Notes: generated from the sequence alone by a model not told the origin. A DNA stretch of 34,745 bases from Chara braunii (GCA_003427395.1 BFEA01000398.1:655444-690188); one strand, 5' to 3'. Shown: positions 10,331 through 20,358, numbered from the stretch's first letter. Numbers and translations: made by a program.

Positions 10331-11250
10331 GCGTCATCGGGGTGTGGCAACGTCGTCTTCCCGCTCGCCTCTATGCATTCTTCGTGTCTCACAACCCCCT
10401 TAGTCCTTTCGGGGTCTTCACACGCATACACACACTATTTCATATCCTGATTAGCCAAAGTTCCACTTCATTCTTTCATTCGCATTCCAGATCTCATACA
10501 CAAGGGTCTCTTTCATGAGTAAATTTTACACTAGGGGCTCCTTAGCCTCTTTGCCCCCTCTTCCCTCTTCCTTTGCCGCCCGGTTTCTCCCGACCTGGTC
10601 CCGCTCAAGACATCCCAAGGCTTACTCACCTCCTCTTGGGTCTTGGAATTGATGTACCAGTCTTCGAGATGCTCCTCCTCACTTGGCTATGGCTTCCGTC
10701 TTCGTCAAGCCTTTCTCACTTCCCCTTCTCAGTCTCCCTCAAGTTGCAACAAGCTCATATCACTATGGTTGTGGAGTCCTCCCCTCTAGGAGGGCTAATG
10801 AGACTCTCTCTAGCCTTGCCTTCTTCCTAACGGCCTGGGGTCTATGGCGGACCACCCTCCTACGCCAGCCTCATTACCACTAGTCTCTAGAGCTCCTCAA
10901 ACTAGCTCACATTCTCCTCTAAGCTCTCAAACTAACAGGGGTTCCCCTCTCCTCACTCCAAGTGAGTATGGTGTTTTTTTGGGCTCATCCTAGCAGCATG
11001 GACACTCCTCATGCAAATGTGAATGTAGCGAACTGAATCCTCAACTTATGTAGGCTAAAACCAGCACACTGGCAGCCCATGGACCTCCCCATGTGCCCCA
11101 AGGTGAACCGAGGTACCCCCATGACCAATTTTCACCACTAGGCCTCTCTAGGAGCACCTTGACCTTATTTTGGTTAGGTACATGCAGTCCGAGTGGTTGA
11201 TACCAACTTGGACTGCCCCTTGGGCCTCTTCAAGTCCCTATCCCTTTTTG
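10331..11250. other. No gene; no LTR or primer site found for the left element
   Basis: This is where the left element's primer site and 5' LTR should be if it is intact. I looked for the TGGCGCC-type primer site in the minus orientation and found none. Short inverted repeats occur, for example CATGG acctc CCATG near 11,085. Confidence 0.45.
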
Positions 11251-12695
11251 AAATGTTGCCCCTTTAAGTCCAAAGGCCCAAGGGGCGCCTTACTTGAAAG
11301 AAAAAGGCCTTGTAGGTCTTTTTCTCGATTTTTTTGTGATTTTTGTCCATTTTGGGTAGGCCGAGATATTTTTCCATGCAGCGGTGTTTTTTCAGCCTTG
11401 GATCTGGCTGAGATCCAAGGCCAGCAATATTCCGAGCTACCCCATGGTGGTCCTTGCTTCAGTTTTGGGCCCCAAAGGCCTCTTTTTCAATTTTGGGTGC
11501 ATCAAAACCTCCGTTTGGGTCAAATGCACAGTTTTAGACTCTTCTTTCTTTTGTTTCTTTCCATTTTGAGCTGCCAACTCATTCCGGAGTTTGCCGTTTG
11601 AGTTGACCTCATCAAAAACGGTCAAATTACCTCCTTCATGGATCTGAATCTCATATCCATGGCCCAAAAGAAAACCGGTCATTTTCTTTTTACTTTTTCT
11701 TTCATTTTTGTCTTTTTAATTCAGATATTGCAGAGATAATACCCCAAGGGTCATATCTCTCCAATCCAGATTACCCTCCACAAAATCTGGAGGGATGAGG
11801 TCACAGTAGGGACCTTTCAATCCCTACTGTGTCAGTCCCAACTGACCGGCACATTCTCCTCCACTCTTTTCTCCCCCTTTGTCACATTCTCCCTCCATTT
11901 TCTCTCATTTTTCTTTTGTTTTTTTTAATTTCGAATGTAACAAGTGTCAAGTGGATATTGAGATTTTTATAGGTCATAGATCTGCATCTGTGGCCAGATT
12001 CAAATTCAACTGTTGGCCATTATATCTCGGATTACAATAATGAAGCCCCCATGCTCCAAGGGGCTTCATTTTGTCTCTATTAGCCTCAATTTTCATCCCC
12101 CGTTTGCTCTGATTTTCTTTTGACAGCCTTTTTTCTGTGTTGAGCCCCTTGGGGCTCTATTTTCTCATGCCTAGTTAGTCCGATATATCACGGACTACTA
12201 GGCAACCCTCCCATCACTCCTTTTTCTCTTTTTTTACTCCTAGTTCTTCATTTTGTCTCCACTAGTGTTTCCATTAGTGGTTGTCAATATTTTTCACCGT
12301 CTAGAGCTTTGATCTTGACGGTGTCGTTTGCTTTGTACGGATGCTCTCCATATTGGCTCATGCTTTTTCTTGGGACACTTCAAGTCCCCGCCACTTTCCC
12401 ATGTTATATTTGTCCCGTCGGTGGTGCCGCCGAATAAGTCTCATTTTTCGACAATTTTTATTTGGGTCCATTTAGTCTCTGTCATTGCTCCGGTTGACAT
12501 CCCATTTATTTGACATCTTGTTGTCCCTATTAGTCTCAATTTTCTCTCCCCATGTGTCTCAAGTGTGCCGATTATTTCCGGCCGCGAGAGCCTCATCTCA
12601 CGGTCGACATTTATCGTCTCACTTCCCCTATGCCCACGACACCGTTTTCTAGCCTCTTGGGCATGTTGCGGCTCATGTTCCCTTGGCCTAGGCAT

Positions 12696-13178
12696 CCCCA
12701 TGCAGTCCGTTATTTCTCGGACTGCAACAGTGCCCTTTTTCTTAGTCCTACAGCCCCACAACTTGTTTCAAACCGAAAGAAAATGAAGTGCTCAATTTTC
12801 AAGTGCATCCGGGTTCAATATTGGTCACAGATGCACCTAAAACGTGTGTTTTCCTTTCCCCATGCAGTCCGTTGCGACTCGGACTATAGTAGAGGTCATT
12901 TTCCTAGTCTCATTGCCCCTCAACTTGCTTAAAACTAAAAGAAATGAAGTGGTCAATTTCCAAGTGCATCCGGGCTCAATGCTAGCTCTGGATGCACCTA
13001 AAACATGTGGTTTTTTCTCCCCTTGTAATCCGTTGTATCTCGGTTGCAAGGGGCCGTGATTTCTCTTGATTTTCTCTGCAAAATCAAAAGAAAATCAAGA
13101 TACTTTGTAACCGACACATACCAGAATGAATGTGGTCATGGATGCATCTTCCTAAGCAATTGTTTTTTGTCGTTACTA

Positions 13179-13180
<2 letters not shown>
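12696..13180. repeat. 161-162-bp tandem repeat, 3 diverged units
   Basis: The motif tgcagtccg, or its variant tgtaatccg, starts at 12,701, 12,863 and 13,024. The first two units share aagtgcatccgggttcaat-like and gatgcacctaaaa segments and the same order of two hairpins. The third unit keeps only the first hairpin clearly. The units lie inside the hairpin array and show that part of it grew by tandem duplication. Confidence 0.8.
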
Positions 13181-13181
<1 letters not shown>

Positions 13182-13230
<49 letters not shown>

Positions 13231-13237
13231 NTNNTTT
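13182..13237. repeat. Long T homopolymer ending in ambiguous bases
   Basis: About 50 consecutive T, then ntnnttt. It could be the poly(A) tail of a minus-oriented retroposon or a microsatellite. The N bases show that assembly was unreliable here. No adjacent SINE or LINE sequence was recognised. Confidence 0.8.
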
Positions 13238-13805
13238 CTTGGACAATAAAGACCTGCCAGTCCCTACTTGTGTTAGTTCGTACTGACGGCCAACTCCCTC
13301 ACTCCCTCTCACCTTTCATTTTCTCTCATTTTTTTTTTTCTTTATTCTTTTTTTTCTAGCCTGCCAAGTGCCAACTAGCCGTTAAGGCCCTTTTCTAAGC
13401 CCTCCGTCTTAGTTTTGGCTCTTCCTATGCTCAAGGGGCAGTCCGTTATTTCTCGGACTGCAACTGTAGCTTTCTCATGCTCATGAGAGTCTCCGTTTGC
13501 CTCTATTTCTTTCAAACGGTGGTCCCTCCCACTCCGATTTTCTCTCGGAGGCCTATTTTTTCTCATGGAGCCTCTTTTGGCTTCATTTCCTTGGGAGAGG
13601 TCAATCCGACATTTTTTGGATTGCTCCCATGCCTTTATCTTCATGTTTCTCTGCTTTTCTTTTCCCTTTAGTCTTCTCGTTTGGTCCCACTAGTGTTTGT
13701 GGTGCTAATATTCTTGGCCGTCAAAATTTTTGATCTTGACGGTGCATCTTGCTTGAATTGTTTTCCCCTCATGCAGCTCCGCAGTTCCTCTAGAGACCTT
13801 CTCAT

Positions 13806-13960
13806 GTCCCCGCCACTTGTCCCGCCAGTAGTCCCCGACACGTTTTCCCGTCGGTGGTCCCCGACACTTTGTCCCGCTAGTGGTCCCCAACACTTTATCC
13901 TGTCGGTGGTCCCCGACACGTTGCCCCGCCGGTAGTCCCCGACACTTTGTCCCGGATACC
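13806..13960. repeat. 26-bp tandem repeat (5 clear units)
   Basis: gtccccgacac or gtccccaacac starts at 13,831, 13,857, 13,883, 13,909 and 13,935, an exact 26-bp step. A degenerate unit precedes at 13,806. Each unit reads as ggtccccgacactttgtccc with small changes. Confidence 0.9.
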
Positions 13961-14287
13961 ATTATTTTTACTTAGTCTTATGTGGTCCCCAACACTCTCC
14001 CCCATGGTGTCCCGGGTTCTCTTGACATTTTTCCACCTCACGGCGGCCTAATTCCCTTCGTCTTTCTTATTGTCGCGCGCCCCGATCTTTTCGATCACGG
14101 TGTCACACTTTTTCTAGTCCGGCCACTAAGGGTGACCAGAAAGCCAACAAACTGTCACGCAGGATTTGTATGTGATTGCAATAAATAAAATGAATTAAAT
14201 AATGCAAGTCTCTTCCTGTTGTGTGCGTCCGGCTTCGAGCGAGACCCTTCAATTGCGGTCTTCGCCAGTCCCCGGTCTTAGGAATCT

Positions 14288-14293
14288 TTTATT
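14288..14293 (-). promoter_or_regulatory. Possible polyadenylation signal in the LTR
   Basis: AATAAA on the element strand, about 190 bp before the LTR end, conserved in the other LTR at 33,812-33,807. Plant polyadenylation signals are loose, so this is only suggestive. Confidence 0.25.
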
Positions 14294-14593
14294 TTGATTC
14301 AGAACAGCGAGAATTATACAAATGATAACCATAAAATTATGGGGAGCTATGCATGCATCAATTATGTCAATTTGATTTTTGAGAACTGTGACAGAATCAT
14401 CCACGATAGCAATCATCAGGTAAAAACAATGCAAGAAGCAAGACCGACTGACTCGAGCAAAGGCAAGATCAGATGAATGAGGGAAGAATGAGAACTCATA
14501 ATAATCTCATAAAGTACACATAAACAAACATTGTCAGCACCTCTCAAGAGTCCTCACTCATCCCTCTCGTCAGTCTCTCTCAATCTCTCTTTT

Positions 14594-14730
14594 CACGCCC
14601 ACGTACAATCTGAGACTGAGGCTTCTGTTCCTGAAGACTGAGGCTTCGTGACCTACGCCCACATACAATCTGAGACTGAGGCTTCGTGACCCACGCCCAC
14701 GTACAATCTGAGACTGAGGCTTCGTGACAA
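14594..14730. repeat. Tandem repeat inside the LTR, three units here, one in the other LTR
   Basis: cgcccacgtacaatctgaga plus ctgaggcttcgtgac recurs with cgccc at 14,596, 14,656 and 14,694 (steps 60 and 38; the first unit carries ~22 extra bases). The right LTR has one unit at about 34,138-34,175. This accounts for the length difference between the copies. Confidence 0.85.
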
Positions 14731-14734
14731 AATG

Positions 14735-15280
14735 TCACCTGAAGCCAGCAAGCTCTGAGCATGACCATCCGAGGCACATGACACGGTAGTTAACCATAGA
14801 GCAAAACACCTCCCACAAAGTAGGCAGTCTGTCCACTGAAAAAACTCCTCGTCTGAGGTAGGGATACTTGGTGGGCTCGGTCAGTGCCTCAGCGTCGATC
14901 ACTGCCGGAGAAATGTACCTCTTTGCCAAACCAATCAGATCCAGCCAGCTCGTGCCATCCGTGAGAAGAGGAGGAATGGGAGGTCTAGGATAGTCAGTAT
15001 AAAGCATTGGCCCGAAGCTGCAGATCAACGTAGTGCCACTTTCATTGAGCTCCCTCTCTCTCTGCTCAAGGTATTCGGTGGCTGAGATCCAGACTGCATC
15101 GAAAAGTTTATGAGCCTCCTTGCCCTTCTTCAAGTAAGGCCTCAGATCTTGGATAGTGTCATCAGCAAAATTGGTCTGGACAACGAAGATTGACAGATCC
15201 CCCTCTCTCAAACCAATGGCACCGACATACTGATAACAGAATGCCTCTTTGCATGAAAACCGGTTGAGGATGGGCAGCAC
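14735..15280 (-). CDS. LTR-borne ORF, A-domain family (181 codons, copy 1)
   Basis: An open frame from a GTG-type codon at 15,280 (no ATG nearby; an upstream TAG lies eight codons away) to 14,735. It contains YQYVGAIGLREGDLSIFVVQ, IQDLRPYLKKGKEAHKLFD, EYLEQRERELNESGTTLI, DYPRPPIPPLL and DGTSWLDLIGLAKRYISP. The same order occurs in the leader domains of the internal region: GDIYDIRPYVKKG, then PIPPIPD, then GTNWLPII. The copy in the other LTR (34,182-34,727) is also open, with about 24 amino-acid differences, roughly what ~5% unconstrained DNA change would give. A part of the accessory protein family therefore lies inside the LTR. Real translation is doubtful without a start codon; it may be a captured fragment. 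Confidence 0.5.
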   Translation of the reverse strand: MLPILNRFSCKEAFCYQYVGAIGLREGDLSIFVVQTNFADDTIQDLRPYLKKGKEAHKLFDAVWISATEYLEQRERELNESGTTLICSFGPMLYTDYPRPPIPPLLTDGTSWLDLIGLAKRYISPAVIDAEALTEPTKYPYLRRGVFSVDRLPTLWEVFCSMVNYRVMCLGWSCSELAGFR

Positions 15281-15339
15281 TGACTCACTAGTCGGCGTGG
15301 ACTAAACTGTGCTCATGAGTACTCTTGCCAGTGCAAACC

Positions 15340-15480
15340 GACCAGATAGTCCCGGAGAACTAGTTACCAAACTGATTGCAGAAAACTGATTGCTGGAAAC
15401 TGATTGCTAGAAACTGATCACTAATAACTGACTGCAGATGATTGATTGCTGATTAAATGATTGCTGAATGTCCGGATAAG
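15340..15480. repeat. Short degenerate repeats of the aactgattgctg type
   Basis: Runs such as aactgattgctggaaactg, followed by gattgctagaaactgatcac, have a 14-15-bp step. Similar gattgctg-rich sequence recurs at 16,040-16,240 and, as tgaaactgaaatac, at 25,310-25,400. Confidence 0.6.
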
Positions 15481-15510
15481 TGAGTTGTTCTTGTTCAGAG
15501 ACAAAAAAGC

Positions 15511-15765
15511 TCACTGGTGGATGCCATCAGTCCTCCTTGCCTCCTCAATAGTACCCACAAAACTTATGGTGGCACATAGTTTTCCGTTCTTGTCGTGCAA
15601 ATAGTACGTGTACTCGATTTTAGTATGATTCCTCACGAGGGTCGGTACGTGTTCCGTCATCGTAGTGGTCTGCTGATTGTACTCCTCAACTGCACTCTCC
15701 CTCCAGGTCTCTGCAGTGCTCTGATACAGCGAGCAGGAGACTCTAACCGTGTTGCTGCTCTCCAA
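15511..15765 (-). pseudogene. B-domain relic 5' of the LTR ORF
   Basis: The frame of 84 codons reads NTVRVSCSLYQSTAETWRES, then HTKIEYTYYLHDKNGKLCAT and TIEEARRTDG. It aligns with leader domain B at 31,864-31,574 (VVKVERTLRISNKN, QTEINYLLKVV, ERVSLARRI) in length and order. It lies about 230 bp upstream (element strand) of the A-type ORF, so it may also be within the LTR; the right LTR is cut before this point, so this cannot be tested here. Function unknown. Confidence 0.5.
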
Positions 15766-16509
15766 ATTCTCACCGAATTCTCACTACAACAGTTCACCCA
15801 ACTCGAGACGGGTGACACTTGGATGATATAGGTGTGAAAAGGCTATTGGGTAGATTGTTGTTTCGAATAGTTGTGTCAGATTGCCGTTTGCAACTGCAGT
15901 TTCTTATTGTTGATTCTGAGTACTGNTCGGAGTACGGTCAAGGGTGCTGCATCCCAAAATACTGTTCTCCGGAATGNTGTCTGAATACTGATCTGAATGC
16001 CTCTTCTTCATCGTTGGTCTGAATGCTTAATTGTTTACTGATTTGAATGCAAATCGTTTACTCGTTGATTGTTGATTGACTGCGGGTTAATTGCTAATTG
16101 GTTGCTGGCTTGATTGTTGCTTGTCAAGGTTGCTGCTTTGAAGAACAGTTTCTGATTACTGAGAAATGTCAATTGAACACTGATTTGGATGCTGCTTCTG
16201 GCTGCTATTTTCTGATTGCTGTTTTCTGAATGCTACCCTTTTGAATATAGATTCTCGTCCCAGGGGTGTTGTCTCATGAATGTCTTTTCTAAACAATGAC
16301 CGACCTCCGGTCCAAAGTGGTGGCCATTCGTCAGTCAGCAGTCTGATTGAATGCTAATGAAAAAAAGAAGACTGAGCGTTGCAACACTTTGGTGACTGAA
16401 GTTNTATACTGCAGAGATTCTGCTGACTGAAATAGTGACTAAACATTGACTGAGTAACAACCGAGCGATGACTGAACAACAGCTGAGCGCTTAACATAAT
16501 AATAGCTTA

Positions 16510-16720
16510 TTGTTGATTGATAGGAAAACTGTAAGTTGTTTGCTCTCCCAATCTCATCACCTGATGACATTAGGCGACTATCTTTACACCCCGTATCTGA
16601 GTATCACCTCATGGTCGCTACTCTACCTGTTCATCTTCACGGCATTATTCAGCCTACTCATGAAATATTCTCTCTTCAGTCTTTTCACCGTTGGCTGTCA
16701 ACGGTCCCTCGTACTTAGTC
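16510..16720 (-). pseudogene. Weak B-domain relic
   Basis: A minus-strand frame contains KRLKREYFMSRLNNAVKMNR, a stop, then SSDHEVILRYGV, with further stops. This resembles REFLQPFLDRMRDSTLR followed by TDQTEINYLLKVV of the leader B domain. It is short and broken; tentative. Confidence 0.3.
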
Positions 16721-16943
16721 CACTGCGTCGGCTACTGCGAAAAATGATACTCTGACTGAACAGAAGTTGAGTGCTAGCGGAGAAACCGATCTTTCAAATT
16801 CTGATCACTTGATCTCAGAAGTACAATCCAAACTAGTTTGTTGAGGGGTGTCTAGCGATCAAAACGCATCTGCAGTACTGCAGGTTACTGGGCAACGTTC
16901 TGTTTACTCAGAAACTCAAGTGNAATTTGAAGACTTTTAGTGT

Positions 16944-17189
16944 TCACTTGAGCCTCTCTCTTGCCTNTTCCACGGATTCNAANGAGGATNNAGTACTGTG
17001 CAATTTACCCTGACNNTCGAAGAAGTNAAGTACGTACTCTATAAATNTCCTCNCANCCACGATCTGAACAGCATGTTCCCTCTCGGTTCGCTGGTACAAC
17101 TTCATGTCCAGACTNGCCTCCTCTTCCCATCCCTTTTCCTTGTCTCGTTTCAATTCGCCTTTTAACACCAAGACCTCCTTTTCCCTCAT
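16944..17189 (-). pseudogene. B-domain relic with ambiguous bases
   Basis: The frame shows KLYQRTEREHAVQIV, unknown residues at N bases, FIEYVL, QGKLHST and ARERL. It follows the B pattern of the 15,765 copy (IEYTYYL, NGKLCAT, EEARR). It is preceded by a lysine/glutamate-rich segment (KGELKRDKEKGWEEE). The many N bases prevent firmer assignment. Confidence 0.4.
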
Positions 17190-17199
17190 CTTTCTCCCT

Positions 17200-18760
17200 C
17201 AATTCCTCAGGCAGAAGTCATAAACGGAGTACGTTAGAGACAATCTTCAGGTTGATTGNNGAGATTTTGNTATCATACTAGATTNTCGCCTTTNTCGTCA
17301 AGGCTCNGTTAAGTAAAGTTCGGGAGTACTCTNTGAATGGTATCCGGGACTTAGTGGGCAGTTGCCTACAGGGTTTATAGTAGTTAGTGATCAGTCCCTC
17401 ATTAGCTAAAATAGCAGAGTTAGTCTAACCTGCNANTNNGNCNGGTCANGAGAANATCAAACAGCGTTTCGTGATAATCAAGCTTCTGACACTCCACCCN
17501 AGGCNNGGGAACAATTAATAGCTTGGGAAGATTAGATGAGTTCAACCAAGACTCATAACGAGTCGCCACAANGAAAACCAGGTNAAAATTCTCTAGTTTC
17601 AAGGAGGCNTCTCTATTGCCTCGCCAATGATACGGAGGTAGAATGAAATCAGATGCAAACCACACTTGGCTTTCCTCAATGACCCCCTAAGACCCTCGTG
17701 AAACAGGGCGCCGTGACAGTCCAGTGCCACTGTCTGCAACCAGCCTCATCTGAGTCCCTGGGGTTTTCGCTGAGCCCTTTCACATCAGTTATGAGACCCA
17801 GGCTCTATAGACTTCATGGCANTTTTCATACNCANCNATGCNGAGGCAGTCAACAAAAAAAACAANTCNTACTCCTATTTTCAACCNTGTTTAGGTCGAG
17901 TCTTTCGTCTATCAGACCANNTCCCCGGGGCAAGNCACGAAATATTGGCTGCCCCGAGGGCAGTTACTATCCTAGTTGAGNGTGCAGAGTTCAGGAGTTA
18001 AGTCTCTTGCGAGGAAAACAGTGGGCAATTATGTAGTTTTTGCTGTATACAGATTGTCGGTCCTCTCATTGATCGGGAAACTCTTCACGCACGCAAACAC
18101 ACAAACAGTCCACCTTTGGCCTTGCACACAGGTGCTGAATGGATGTTTCGTTAATCCCCATCAATGAGGAACTTNATTAGTAAGTATGCTACGCTTCTCA
18201 GTATAGACTTCTTTTTATCCATTCTATGGGAGGAGAAGGCACAGTGGACTGGTCATACGGCTTTTTTTAGACCCTAGGCAAATTCGCATGCAATCCCTNT
18301 TTCGCTCCATACCTCACCTCCCTTCTCCGCCTGGATTCGTCAGTGGGGTTCCAGACGGGCGTCAATGTGGGTGATTTTTCTCTGATGTCAAGCGAGCCCA
18401 CAGCCGGAGTTAGACCAAAACTTTTCCTGCCCAATTAGCCCGNCAAACTTGTTCCGCCTTTTATTTAATTTGACGAAAAGGAAAATACAATTCCCAACCT
18501 CAATCAGTTATCACTCTGCACAGGTGGGTTATNAAAGGAAAATTACCCCCTCCCTTTCGACGTNNAGGCCCACTAGATGAGTCCCAAGGAAAATAATCGA
18601 TCAAATGCCTGCATCCAGCCAACAGTCTCGTATGGCATTTAGTCTACTTACACAAACATTCGCANGTTTACACAGTCAAGCACTTAATCTACCGCGAGAT
18701 ACAGTCGAACTCATNCCACTAGGTGACNATTCAACCAAGTGGGTGCACGCTAGTCAAAGT
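17200..18760. other. No gene; sequence with many scattered N bases
   Basis: No recognisable coding frame; the minus frame 17,665-17,420 is open only across several N and cannot be assigned. Single N bases are dispersed rather than in gap runs, so this is conflicting or low-quality base calling, perhaps from collapsed repeat copies. Confidence 0.6.
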
Positions 18761-18774
18761 ACTTNCCCCCTTAT

Positions 18775-19060
18775 GCAGTCACGCAACGCAACCACTTGGT
18801 TCACACAAAGCAATCGCACAGTGTCGTCACACGAAGCGAACGCACAGTGCTATCGCGCAATACAGTCATACGTTACCGTCGCACGATGCAGTCATACAAC
18901 ATTGCCGCACAATGCAGTCATGCAACACTGCCGCACAAAGCAGTCATACGATGTAGCCGCACATCGTAGTCGCATGGNGCNATCTCATGGTACAGTTGCA
19001 CAACGCAGTTTGTACTATGTTGTCACACGNCGCAGTCGCACGGTACGGTCACACGGAAAC
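18775..19060. repeat. 26-bp tandem repeat (about 10-11 units, diverged)
   Basis: Unit starts at about 18,784, 18,810, 18,836, 18,862, 18,888, 18,914, 18,940, 18,966, 18,992, 19,018 and 19,044, all 26 bp apart. A typical unit is gcagtcatacaac plus attgccgcacaat, two related 13-bp halves. Open frames across it are repeat artefacts. Confidence 0.85.
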
Positions 19061-20358
19061 AAGACACTCTAACACAAGACTACGCTTCCTGTTGACCTTG
19101 TCACGTGATCAAATAGGCCATANAAAGCACGAGAACACATCCAANAGACAAGAGTTAATCACCAAAATTATCCAACNGCTTCAACCTTACTAACTCCCTC
19201 AAATTAGCATCATGTACGTTGGGTTCTCTTCACAACTTGCACATCCCCAATCGACGTTATGGGTTGGGGGTTTTCCCTTTGTTTCCCTACTCATGCAGTC
19301 AGCTGCCCCTACTGCGGGTTTAACCCTTACTAAAATAGAACAGCCAGTCAACAACAATCAATCAACCTGATTAACTAAACAAAAGGCAAGAAGGGGTGAA
19401 TTACTTGCAATAGTTACTATCTTATCTGAGAATTTCTCGGACTGAATGGTCACAAGGAAAAGCCTCTGCTGCTTCTGACAGAAGTACCCGTCACAAGTTG
19501 AAAGTCACTCAAAGCTGGCGAAAGCAGGTGATGAGTAGGATTGCCTTCAAAGAAAAATGAGACTCTCTCTGCAGCAAGTTCTTGGCCGAGTTGATCATTC
19601 AAGCACAGATGAGTAATGAGAAAAAGGGGGGGGGGTCTGTCTCTGCAGCATCAAGAGGGAACTCTTTTCTTGGAAGACACACTGATCATCATGGACTTTC
19701 CATGGCATCTCTTTAGCTTCCAAGAAACGACGGCTCAGGTCCCTGAGGTGACGGAGTACTGAATACTCCAAGCCAAGTAACTATGACATCAAACACTAGC
19801 CCCTCTTTTGACTTCTCACTACACCCCGTTCCAGAAACATCTATCTGTCGTTTGCATGTATTCTCTCCACACTCCCCCTTCCGAGGCGGCGTCCTTGATC
19901 ACAATACCGGGAATGAACCGTCAAAAAGAAAAGGGACTCGCCTTGGTTCCGAAGAAAACAACATGGAGAATGCTCCAGACAGAGTGTTGCCCGATAGCAC
20001 GCGCGAGTGTTGTCGTCAGCTAAAAGAACGAGAGTTGGGGTCGTTCTCCAACATTCGTGTTGACGTCAGCTCCGACTCTCCCACGTGACACGCACACACA
20101 GTTTTTCTCCTCTCTCTCTGTTGACCTTCTCTCGACTTCCTCAACTCATCCCGTTTTCCTCAGTCCCTTTTCCGTCGACCACTCTCTCGCTCTCTAGGCC
20201 ACGCCACCTGTCGCACGTGTGCCCGTGCAACTGCCCTTGCCTCAGCCTCCCCGCTTCGGGTTCAGTCCCGATCACCCTCTCTCTCCCGCGTCTTCTCCGA
20301 CCTATCTTTCCCCCCTGCTCTGTCTTTTACCAGTCCCGCGGCCTCTGGGCGTCAGTTG
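19061..20358. other. No gene recognised; G tract and bZIP-type sites
   Basis: A tract of ten G at about 19,627-19,636 follows an A-rich stretch. TGACGTCA at 20,061-20,068 and CACGTG at 20,082-20,087 and 20,214-20,219 are palindromic sites of the kind bound by plant bZIP factors. A pyrimidine tract follows at about 20,100-20,120. There is no supported ORF. Confidence 0.4.

Larger units (their letters stand above)
11258..13742. repeat. Array of about 20 short inverted repeats (hairpins) with unrelated stems
   Basis: Perfect or near-perfect stems of 5-12 bp with loops of 2-25 nt recur about every 100 bp. Checked by hand (left arm / right arm): 11,395-11,405/11,411-11,421 GCCTTGGATCT; 11,637-11,643/11,655-11,661; 11,731-11,737/11,753-11,759 AGAGATA; 11,765-11,772/11,784-11,791 TCCAGATT; 11,802-11,812/11,821-11,831 CACAGTAGGGA; 11,831-11,836/11,841-11,846; 12,039-12,049/12,060-12,070 AATGAAGCCCC; 12,142-12,148/12,151-12,157; 12,170-12,182/12,191-12,202 (one bulge); 12,295-12,301/12,317-12,323; 12,701-12,709/12,718-12,726 TGCAGTCCG; 12,803-12,809/12,830-12,836; 12,964-12,971/12,990-12,997 GTGCATCC; 13,064-13,075/13,089-13,100 TCTTGATTTTCT; 13,438-13,445/13,454-13,461; 13,532-13,537/13,545-13,550; 13,602-13,607/13,618-13,623; 13,718-13,724/13,736-13,742. 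Linkers often contain ttgtctctattag-like sequence. No coding frame explains the pattern. Confidence 0.75.
14101..15298 (-). repeat. LTR copy at the 3' side of the right element (visible paired part)
   Basis: Starts tgtcacactttttctagtcc and pairs with tgtcgcattttttctagtcc at 33,620; the match continues to the right edge of the window. The first ~240 bp differ at about 12 positions (about 5%). On the element's own strand the end is ...GTGACA, fitting the usual CA-3' terminus. The real LTR continues to an unknown point right of 15,298. It contains an open frame (14,735-15,280) and a small tandem repeat (14,594-14,730). A minus-strand AATAAA lies at 14,293-14,288. Confidence 0.85.

Noticed and set aside
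13182-13237. Poly-T tract as the poly(A) tail of a LINE or SINE
   Set aside because: No recognisable retroposon body next to it, and the ambiguous bases suggest a homopolymer assembly problem.
14101-15298. LTR at 14,101 as the 5' LTR of the left element
   Set aside because: On the minus strand the LTR end is followed by CCGTGATCG..., not by a TGG-type primer site, and the next 3.7 kb is the hairpin array.
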